From the NCBI GenBank assembly GCA_007120095.1, contig SKOM01000212.1, forward strand, positions 1-5,461: a stretch of DNA of 5,461 nucleotides, given 5' to 3'. Of the stretch, positions 1 through 5,461 are shown in pieces. The translations under genes were made by a program, and so were the position numbers. Each line of letters starts with the position of its first letter. The first letter of the stretch is position 1. The stretch is from Candidatus Competibacteraceae bacterium. GTDB lineage: Bacteria; Pseudomonadota; Gammaproteobacteria; Competibacterales; Competibacteraceae. Below the pieces are notes generated by a model. It was given only the letters and a program-made list of their open reading frames with translations. It searched no databases and was not told where the DNA came from.

Positions 1-1608
1 CACGCTTCCTTCAGCCAGCCTGGCACGTCTGATCTCGCGAACCAGCCTTTTCATCATGGATTGGCGGTTGGACAGCCCGGTGAGGGGGTCAAAATAAGCC
101 AGGCGGAAGATCCGATCAGCCGCTTGCTTGCGCTCAGTGATGTCGCGGGCAAGGAATATGAAGTGTGGGGGTTGACCATCGGCATGAGGCTTGCGTGATA
201 CGGAAAGTTCAAACCAGCGTGAGCCATCAGCAAACTCAATCTGAATCTCCTGGCCGGTCGAGTAACCGAGCGTATTAGCATCTTGCAAGGCTGACATGGC
301 GATCTCAACCGCATCGGCGGGCAATACCTCGCTGATGGTGCGACCGAGAAACTGTTCGGGTGCAGACGCCAACAAAGCCTGGTCACGGCAGTGATAATTG
401 ATATAACGGCCTTCATGATCGACCTCAAACAGCAGATCCGGGATCGCATCCAGGGTGGCCTGCAACTGGGCCTTAGCCGCTAAGGTTTCAAGTTCCTGCA
501 ATTTCCTCTCGGTGGAATCCTGAACCGTGCCAACAGCCCGCCTCGGTAAACCTTTAATACTGAATTCCAGTTCAGCCTGCTCCAGAACCCAGTGTACCTC
601 ATCGTCAACAATGATCCGGTGCTCGATTTGATACTTCGCACCGGCCTGTGCAGCTTGCCATGCCTGGTGCACAGCGTCGCGGTCTTCGGGATACACGCGG
701 CTCAGGAAAAAAGAGTAGTTCACCGGCGTCCCCTTGGCAACACTGAATATTCGGTAGGTTTCCGCCGACCACTCCAATTGATCAGTAGAAAAGTCGAAGT
801 ACCAACTGCCCATATTGGCAACCACCTGAGCCTGGCGTAAGCGCGTAGCATTCTCCCTCAAAGCTCTTTCGGCTTCTTTGCGTTGCGTGATATCGCGTAC
901 CAGACACAGTGCCTCGCGATCATCCAGCGCAATGACCCGACTCTCATAATACCGGGCGCAATTCCCGTCACCGTCGAGTTCATACTCGAGCGGGTGCACC
1001 GCGCCGTCTGCACGCGACCGCACCATGGCGTCCTGATAGGCGGCGGCAACCTCAGAAGAAAAGCTATTTTCCAAAGAAATTCCTGGTCGCAGACTGCTGC
1101 CCCCGGTTGTAATCTGTCCGGCGCGAACATCCAGCACCACGCCATCACTGCTCAAACGGAGCATAAGATCAGGGATTGCACTCAGAATCGCCTCATTGCG
1201 TGCATTGGCACGGTGCAGCGCGAGCCGCGTCTTATAGGCGCGCCAGATATACATCACCCGATGGCCGACGAGATTCCAGCTTAAAGGCTTGGCGAGAAAA
1301 TCAGTTGCGCCGACGTCAAACGCCCGCTGGATAGATTCTGTATCATCCATGCCCGTGACCATGACGATAGGGAAGTCCTCACTGAAGTCGCGTCGCAGCT
1401 CAGCGCACACCTCAAAACCGTTTTTGCCCGGCATCTCAACATCCAGTAACACCATGTCAAAGACCTGCTCGCGGAATAGCCGCAGCGCTTCTTCCCCATC
1501 GCCCGCCAAGATCGTGGCGAAACCGACCTTGGTCAGCGCTGCACGCATCAACAGACGGGCGGTCGCATCGTCATCAACAATCAGGATTCTAATCGCTTCA
1601 GTGGTCAT
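1..1608 (-). CDS. Response regulator with three PAS domains and a GGDEF domain (3' end outside window)
   Basis: Likely a cytoplasmic phosphorelay output protein with a diguanylate cyclase (c-di-GMP synthesis) domain. The frame is open for 536 codons from the ATG at 1608 to the window edge. Residues 1-120 are a complete receiver: acidic pocket Asp12/Asp13, phosphoacceptor Asp56 in LLDVEMPG, Thr85 and Lys107 (KP). Three PAS regions follow. PAS1 (about 137-245) and PAS3 (about 377-495) both begin with the pattern AIPDL. PAS2 (about 257-372) resembles the PAS_3 type, with GSWYFDF and VYPEDRD. Each ends in a D-(I/S)-T-(E/Q)-RK signature and a short linker helix. The GGDEF domain begins at about 500 with FDPLTGLSNR (506-515). 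Its active-site motif, and any EAL domain after it, lie outside the window, so cyclase activity is unproven. The start codon overlaps the stop of the upstream kinase as ATGA, and a weak AGGTG ribosome site lies 8 bases upstream. That coupling makes this the kinase's probable partner. No gene symbol can be assigned safely. Confidence 0.93.
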   Translation of the reverse strand, partial: MTTEAIRILIVDDDATARLLMRAALTKVGFATILAGDGEEALRLFREQVFDMVLLDVEMPGKNGFEVCAELRRDFSEDFPIVMVTGMDDTESIQRAFDVGATDFLAKPLSWNLVGHRVMYIWRAYKTRLALHRANARNEAILSAIPDLMLRLSSDGVVLDVRAGQITTGGSSLRPGISLENSFSSEVAAAYQDAMVRSRADGAVHPLEYELDGDGNCARYYESRVIALDDREALCLVRDITQRKEAERALRENATRLRQAQVVANMGSWYFDFSTDQLEWSAETYRIFSVAKGTPVNYSFFLSRVYPEDRDAVHQAWQAAQAGAKYQIEHRIIVDDEVHWVLEQAELEFSIKGLPRRAVGTVQDSTERKLQELETLAAKAQLQATLDAIPDLLFEVDHEGRYINYHCRDQALLASAPEQFLGRTISEVLPADAVEIAMSALQDANTLGYSTGQEIQIEFADGSRWFELSVSRKPHADGQPPHFIFLARDITERKQAADRIFRLAYFDPLTGLSNRQSMMKRLVREIRRARLAEGSV

Positions 1609-4439
1609 GCCGCATGCACCTGTTCTTGTAACTCGGTTCGAACCCGACCATACTCTTTCTGCATCGTTTCGAGCAAAGATCGGGCATCGGTCATGCGGCC
1701 CTCACGACCACAGAGTTCCAACTCCCGAAACATGGCGGAAAGCCCCTGCGCTCCAACATTAGCCGAACTGGATTTCAGGGAGTGTGCAGCAACACGCAGA
1801 TTCTCGGTGTCGTTAGCCACAATCGCCTCTTCGATTTGTGTGACAGTTTCGCCAGCCATGTCCAGAAAGGCTACGATGACCTGTCTAAGCAAATCCGTGC
1901 CGCCATCGGGGTCGAGTTCGCGCAGTTGATCGAGTATTTTGGTATCAATCACGGCTTCCTGCTCCTGCCGCTGATCTGTTTCGGAAACGTCCAGTGCAGA
2001 TTTACGGGTGGAAGCTGATTGGCTGTAGGCACTGCTCGCCCCTAACCAGCGCGACAGGGTGGTTCGGAGTTGCGCCAGAGAATAAGGCTTGGCCAGATAA
2101 TCATCCATGCCCGCTGCGACACAACGGTCGCGATCACCTTCCATGGCATTAGCGGTCAGTGCAACAATGGGCAGGCGTTTTGGTTGATTCATTTCGCGCT
2201 TGCGAATCGCTGCAGTCGCCTGGTATCCATCTAGGACGGGCATCTGGCAATCCATCAGCACCAGGTCAAAATCTTCAGTGCGCAGCAGTGCCAGGGCCTC
2301 TTCTCCGTTTGCGGCTACGCGCGCCTGCGCACCTAAGTTAGCTAACATGGCCTTACCCACTTCCTGATTCACCATATTGTCCTCGACCAGCAGTACATAC
2401 GCCGACAGGTGAGCAAAGGCTGCGGGTTGCGGCTCTGATACCGCCTGACGAATCTCCGACAAATCCGTGACCGCATCCACCAGCACGCTGCTGATCACGT
2501 CCAGCAGTTCTGACTGGCGAATCGGCTTATTGACGCAGCGCAGAATACCGGCCTGGCTACGCTCCTTGACTCCACCGGCATAATGGGCTGAGGTCAGCAT
2601 GATCAGCCGTGTGTCTGCAAACTCGGATCGGCGCTGAATGTGCTGCGCCAGTTGCAAACCATCCATCTCCGGCATGTGCATGTCCAGAATGGCGAGGTCA
2701 AAAGGTTTGGTCTCTTCCACCGCCTGTGCCATAGCCATTAGCGCTTGTGCCCCGCTCTCGACAGTAGTGACCTGGAGCTGCCAACCGCCAAGCTGGCGTT
2801 CGAGAATTTCCAGATTGGTCTGGTTGTCGTCCACCACCAGCACCCGTTTGCCGACGAGCAGACCCAACGCGCTGCTCCTGCTCTGCGGAACCGTGCGCGC
2901 TTTGTGCAGGGTCAGATCAATGTGAAATATGGATCCTTTTCCGGGAGTGCTGTCCAAGGTGATCCGCCCGCCCATCAGTTCGACCAGGCGCTTGCAGATA
3001 GTTAATCCCAGACCGGTACCACCGAAGCGACGTGTGGTGGAACCGTCGGCCTGAGAAAAATGCTCGAAGACTTTTTCCTGCGCCTCGGGAGCAATACCAA
3101 CACCTGTGTCTTGCACCGACAGTTTGATCCGGGCACGATCGGTGTTCTCCTCCAGGATTCGCGCCCGCAGAATCACTTCGCCCTGATCCGTGAACTTGAT
3201 GGCATTACCAAGCAGATTGGCCAAGACCTGGCGCAAGCGGAAGGGGTCGCCCTGAAGCAGGATCGGCATCTGCGGCGGCGAGAGTTCGACCAGCAGTTCC
3301 AGGCCCTTCTCTTCACTTTGCTGGGCGAACATATTCGCGGTATCCGCGAGCATCTCGCCAAGGTCGAAGTCCACTGACTCCAGATCCATGTGACCGGATT
3401 CAATTTTCGAAAAGTCCAGAATATCGTTAATAATACCCAGCAAATGACTCCCTGAGCGCAACGTGGCAGTGGCGTAATGCCGCTGTGTTTTATCCAGCTC
3501 AGTTGCCAGCAGCAGCTCGGTCATACCCAGCACACCGTTCATCGGGGTGCGGATCTCGTGACTCATGGTCGCCAGGAATTCGCTTTTAGCCCGACTGGCG
3601 GCCTCGGCAGCCTCCTTGGCCCGAAGCAGTTCGCTGGTACGCAGATCCACTTGTTCCTCAAGATGTTCGCGATGAGCGATAAGACGTGCGTCACGATCCT
3701 GAATCTGTTGCAGCATGTCGTTAAAGGCTCTGGATAAGGTGTTCAGCTCAAGGACGTCGCCCTGACTCGCCCGGACGGTGAAATCAGCATCGCGCGTCAC
3801 CCTAGAGGTCAGGGCAGTAAGCTGGGAGAGAGGCCGCAACACCTGTAAACTCAGACGGTCTAGGAGCAGCCGGGTTGTGATCAACGCCAGCCCGACAGCC
3901 AGCAGCATGACCAATAGTAAACTCGCTAGGGAAACATACAGCGGTTGTAAATTCACCCGCAGGTACAACGCTCCCAAAGTTTGGTCATCCAAGGTGATAG
4001 GGTGAATTAACTGGACGGCACGCCATCCAAAGCTCGATTGCTCCTGTAGTGAATCTACATGGCCTGGCGGCGGCGAACCACTCGACAGGTATTGCGCAAA
4101 CATTTGCCCGTCATCTTTATAGATGCTGGCAACTTGCACCGCAGGCGAATGGCGCAGCGACTCAAGCAACCTGGCGGCGGCAGCCGAATCCTCAAACGCC
4201 AGACTGGCACTGGCGTTGTCTGCCAGCACCATGGCCGTCACCCGGTTGGTCTCCAAAAGCGTCATTAGGCTGGCGGTGAAACCGCTGACCAGTGCAATCA
4301 GAGCCACAATGCCCAGCGCCACAGCTAAAGTGGTCTGGTTGACTGAACGGAGCCGATCCGCAAGCGGATAAACGCGCACGGCTTGCCGCGCACGCAACTC
4401 ACCTGAAGATTGCAGAGCGTTGTCGGTTTTGTAAATCAT
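1605..4439 (-). CDS. Membrane hybrid sensor histidine kinase: CHASE8-like, HAMP, HisKA, HATPase, REC, REC, Hpt
   Basis: BarA-class hybrid kinase, 944 residues when started at the ATG at 4439. In order: cytoplasmic N-terminus, TM1 about 36-59, periplasmic domain about 60-165, TM2 about 166-190, HAMP about 193-248, coiled coil to about 285. The periplasmic part resembles CHASE8 (ADNASASLAFED, then VASIYKDDG). HisKA carries His294 in SHEIRTPMNG. The ATPase domain has Asn412 (GNAIKFT), the G1 box DTGVGI at 444 and the G2 box GGTGLGL at 473-479. REC1 (about 531-650) has Asp537/Asp538, Asp586, Thr616 and Lys638. REC2 (about 680-798) has Glu686/Asp687, Asp730, Thr762 and Lys784. Hpt (about 833-938) has His886 in AAHSLKSSSANVG. 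All catalytic residues are present, so a full His-Asp-His-Asp relay is possible. The ATG was preferred over a GTG 21 bases upstream (4460) because AAAGGGAG lies just before it; the GTG start would add seven residues. It shares ATGA with the downstream regulator gene. The sensed ligand is unknown. Confidence 0.95.
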   Translation of the reverse strand: MIYKTDNALQSSGELRARQAVRVYPLADRLRSVNQTTLAVALGIVALIALVSGFTASLMTLLETNRVTAMVLADNASASLAFEDSAAAARLLESLRHSPAVQVASIYKDDGQMFAQYLSSGSPPPGHVDSLQEQSSFGWRAVQLIHPITLDDQTLGALYLRVNLQPLYVSLASLLLVMLLAVGLALITTRLLLDRLSLQVLRPLSQLTALTSRVTRDADFTVRASQGDVLELNTLSRAFNDMLQQIQDRDARLIAHREHLEEQVDLRTSELLRAKEAAEAASRAKSEFLATMSHEIRTPMNGVLGMTELLLATELDKTQRHYATATLRSGSHLLGIINDILDFSKIESGHMDLESVDFDLGEMLADTANMFAQQSEEKGLELLVELSPPQMPILLQGDPFRLRQVLANLLGNAIKFTDQGEVILRARILEENTDRARIKLSVQDTGVGIAPEAQEKVFEHFSQADGSTTRRFGGTGLGLTICKRLVELMGGRITLDSTPGKGSIFHIDLTLHKARTVPQSRSSALGLLVGKRVLVVDDNQTNLEILERQLGGWQLQVTTVESGAQALMAMAQAVEETKPFDLAILDMHMPEMDGLQLAQHIQRRSEFADTRLIMLTSAHYAGGVKERSQAGILRCVNKPIRQSELLDVISSVLVDAVTDLSEIRQAVSEPQPAAFAHLSAYVLLVEDNMVNQEVGKAMLANLGAQARVAANGEEALALLRTEDFDLVLMDCQMPVLDGYQATAAIRKREMNQPKRLPIVALTANAMEGDRDRCVAAGMDDYLAKPYSLAQLRTTLSRWLGASSAYSQSASTRKSALDVSETDQRQEQEAVIDTKILDQLRELDPDGGTDLLRQVIVAFLDMAGETVTQIEEAIVANDTENLRVAAHSLKSSSANVGAQGLSAMFRELELCGREGRMTDARSLLETMQKEYGRVRTELQEQVHAA
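1617..1621 (-). promoter_or_regulatory. Weak ribosome binding site of the response regulator gene, inside the kinase gene
   Basis: The minus strand reads AGGTG, 8 bases before the regulator ATG at 1608. It lies within the last codons of the kinase. As a weak site combined with the ATGA stop-start overlap, it suggests that regulator translation depends largely on ribosomes finishing the kinase. Confidence 0.45.
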
Positions 4440-4442
4440 TAG

Positions 4443-4450
4443 CTCCCTTT
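4443..4450 (-). promoter_or_regulatory. Ribosome binding site of the kinase gene
   Basis: The minus strand reads AAAGGGAG, followed by CTA and then ATG at 4439. The AAGGG core lies 5 bases before this ATG, a workable spacing. It supports the ATG at 4439 rather than the GTG at 4460, before which no comparable purine-rich site is seen. Confidence 0.65.
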
Positions 4451-4481
4451 TGCAGCCCACCGGGTCGATATCATTGTTCTT

Positions 4482-4491
4482 AAACCGGCAA
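4482..4491. repeat. Copy 1 of a 10-bp direct repeat AAACCGGCAA upstream of the kinase gene
   Basis: This word is identical to positions 4626-4635. This copy lies just downstream of the candidate -10 on the minus strand, close to the expected transcription start, where a bound regulator could block transcription. Duplication of a 10-bp word in a region this short is mildly unlikely by chance. A binding role is inference only. Confidence 0.35.
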
Positions 4492-4494
4492 TTA

Positions 4495-4523
4495 ATTAAA
4501 TTTATTTATTTTATACAAAACAA
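4495..4523 (-). promoter_or_regulatory. Candidate sigma70-type promoter for the kinase-regulator operon
   Basis: Read on the minus strand, TTGTTT (4523-4518) and TTTAAT (4500-4495) are separated by 17 bases, with the -10 about 55 bases before the kinase ATG. The -10 matches the consensus at 5 of 6 positions and the -35 at only 3 of 6. An overlapping TATAAA (4515-4510) could be an alternative -10 but lacks a matching -35. The surrounding DNA is so AT-rich that chance matches are expected, so the position is tentative. Confidence 0.3.
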
Positions 4524-4625
4524 GCGGATATCAGGTGAGGTTTTTTGAGACATAAAGTCGCAGTCACCCAACACGCATGATGTCACTTGGCATTCATAAT
4601 CTATTAGCAAATAACAGGCCAGAGC

Positions 4626-4635
4626 AAACCGGCAA
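4626..4635. repeat. Copy 2 of the 10-bp direct repeat AAACCGGCAA
   Basis: Exact second copy of the word at 4482-4491, 144 bases further from the kinase start and in the same orientation. It lies about 100 bases upstream of the candidate promoter. The spacing would fit a looped or upstream-activator arrangement, but similarity does not extend beyond the ten bases. Confidence 0.35.
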
Positions 4636-4887
4636 CCGTTTTCCGACCGCAAATCAGTAGTTAAAAATAATATATAACAACAATTTAAACCCATAGAGGT
4701 TTGTTTCCGGATCAATGATGGTTGTGACCAAATGCGTCAACACAGCGCAGAAAACGCATGTCAAAAACTTGCCACTCGTCCAAGGCTAAATAGGAGATGG
4801 TATACGAAGATATAGCCATTTAACGAACTATCCGAACATTGGAACAGTGCCCTCGATGGGCGGCAACGGATGAAATATAGGCTGCAT

Positions 4888-4907
4888 GGGCGGTTCGCGA
4901 ACCGCCC
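4888..4907. repeat. Perfect 20-bp palindrome, probable dispersed intergenic repeat
   Basis: GGGCGGTTCG is followed directly by its exact reverse complement CGAACCGCCC; in RNA a few central bases would form the loop of a very stable hairpin. GC-rich palindromes of this kind, often flanked by CCTAC as here on the right side, occur as dispersed intergenic repeats in a number of bacteria. It sits about 105 bases past the helicase stop codon. Neither strand has a T run after it, so it is not a standard intrinsic terminator, though it could act as an RNA-stabilising or weakly terminating hairpin. Confidence 0.7.
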
Positions 4908-5011
4908 CTACACAAAGATAATGAGGGCAAACGACTATTTCGTATCTGGAAAACAGAGCGGATGGCTATAGTCGGCAAACGGTCTTGGAGCGCCAGACGT
5001 TCGACACCTGA

Positions 5012-5461
5012 CTACCGCTGGCGGCTGCGCGAACGCCGGGCATGGGCAGCAGCCCTCTCGGCTGGCAGGCGCAGCGCCATCTCACCGGGCAGCTCGGACT
5101 GCAAAAATACCCGCCGAAAACGGATGGTGCGCCCGTCTTTGACAAACTCATCGTCGGCCAACTGGATTCGGCCGGTCATGGCCACAGCCGTCAGCAGGGT
5201 TTCGAAGGCACGGCGCTCCAGGCTGGCACCGAGTTGCTGATGTAATTGACGGGTAGTTTGCCCGTCACGCTGTCTTAAAGCGGCTAATAACGCTTGAACC
5301 AAACGCTGCTCACTGGCATCGGCCGGACGCCATTGGCGAACCTGACAGGCCAGCGGAGCGCAGTGGTCACACACTCCGCAAGGCTTGCCGCTGTCGGCCT
5401 GAGCGCCGAAATGCGCAACCAGCGCCAGCATCCGGCAGCCACCCCCACGGGCAAATTCCAG
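5012..5461 (-). CDS. RecQ-like ATP-dependent DNA helicase, C-terminal fragment (5' part outside window)
   Basis: The last 149 codons of a gene entering from the right edge; the frame is open to position 5461 and ends in TAG at 5014-5012. The visible part starts at the RecQ zinc-binding module. Counting from the first visible residue, the cysteines are at 9 (GGGCR), 28, 31 and 34 (KPCGVCDHC), matching the C-x(17-19)-C-x2-C-x2-C spacing of RecQ helicases. The helix between them (MLALVAHFG) also resembles that family. About 115 residues follow: a probable winged-helix-like part (about 50-130) and a very basic Ala/Arg-rich end. That is shorter than the roughly 200 residues after the zinc site in E. 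coli RecQ, so an HRDC domain appears absent. The helicase motor lies outside the window, so the ATPase motifs cannot be checked. The role, DNA unwinding in recombination and repair, is inferred from the family. An ATG at 5431 is internal and not the real start. Confidence 0.85.
   Translation of the reverse strand: MEFARGGGCRMLALVAHFGAQADSGKPCGVCDHCAPLACQVRQWRPADASEQRLVQALLAALRQRDGQTTRQLHQQLGASLERRAFETLLTAVAMTGRIQLADDEFVKDGRTIRFRRVFLQSELPGEMALRLPAERAAAHARRSRSRQR

Larger units (their letters stand above)
4440..5011. other. Intergenic region of about 570 bases between the helicase and kinase genes
   Basis: No convincing protein gene or structural RNA is seen. The left part (4490-4720) is clearly AT-rich compared with the flanking genes; 4491-4520 contains a single C and otherwise only A and T. 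The right part (4721-5011) is closer in composition to the genes and carries the perfect palindrome at 4888-4907. The only open frame of note, on the minus strand at 4715-4506 (69 codons), has a cysteine-rich composition without a recognisable family pattern and no good ribosome site, so I did not call it. The region probably contains the end of the helicase transcript and the control region of the kinase-regulator operon. Confidence 0.7.

Noticed and set aside
54..449. Minus-strand open frame of 131 codons near the left edge
   Set aside because: It is in a different frame from the regulator, which reads through the same bases with recognisable PAS and GGDEF motifs.
883..1284. Plus-strand open frame of 133 codons and similar ones across 592-4371
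   Set aside because: These lie opposite clearly coding minus-strand genes whose motifs are continuous and intact; they are antisense shadows.
4440..4460. GTG at 4460 as the kinase start
   Set aside because: It would add seven residues but has no good ribosome site, and the strong purine-rich site would then lie inside the coding region; the ATG at 4439 fits better.
4506..4715. Minus-strand 69-codon open frame in the intergenic region
   Set aside because: No ribosome site, no recognisable domain, an odd composition rich in Cys and bulky residues, and location in the AT-rich control region. It looks like a chance open frame.
4888..4907. Palindrome as a rho-independent terminator of the helicase gene
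   Set aside because: No T-rich tract follows the hairpin in either direction.
4810..4970. Possible miniature transposable element bounded by TATAGCCAT and ATGGCTATA and enclosing the palindrome
   Set aside because: The inverted match is only 9 bases, which is expected about by chance in this region, and there is no target-site duplication at its edges.
4926..4981. Inverted pair CGACTAT / ATAGTCG (4932-4938, 4968-4974) and direct repeat GGCAAACG (4926-4933, 4974-4981) as a helicase terminator or operator
   Set aside because: Seven-base arms with a 29-base loop and no T run do not make a credible terminator; the short direct repeat is within chance expectation.

Overview
The window looks like a piece of a proteobacterial chromosome, most likely gammaproteobacterial. 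I base this on the domain style of the signalling proteins, moderately GC-rich coding DNA and a palindromic intergenic repeat. No taxonomic marker gene is present, so this is only a guess. All three recognisable genes lie on the minus strand, and two of them run off the window edges.

From right to left, in transcription order: (1) positions 5461-5012 hold the C-terminal end of a RecQ-like DNA helicase, comprising the four-cysteine zinc module and a short tail. (2) Positions 5011-4440 are a non-coding stretch of about 570 bases. It contains a perfect 20-bp palindrome (4888-4907), a duplicated 10-bp word and an extremely AT-rich block next to the kinase gene that holds the best promoter candidate. 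(3) Positions 4439-1605 encode a complete membrane-bound hybrid sensor histidine kinase with the order TM, CHASE8-like periplasmic domain, TM, HAMP, coiled coil, HisKA, HATPase, REC, REC, Hpt. (4) Positions 1608-1 encode a response regulator with the order REC, PAS, PAS, PAS and the first part of a GGDEF domain. Its C-terminus lies outside the window.

Kinase and regulator overlap by four bases (ATGA), so they are very probably co-transcribed and translationally coupled. The inferred pathway is: a periplasmic signal acts on the CHASE8-like domain, the kinase autophosphorylates on His294, phosphate passes through a receiver (Asp586 or Asp730) to His886 in the Hpt domain, then to Asp56 of the regulator. 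That would control a diguanylate cyclase (c-di-GMP) output further tuned by three cytoplasmic PAS domains. All phosphorelay residues are intact in the sequence; signal, specificity and output activity are inferred. I see no CRISPR array, transposase, tRNA or rRNA. The families are known; the points worth attention are the particular domain combination and the structured intergenic region.
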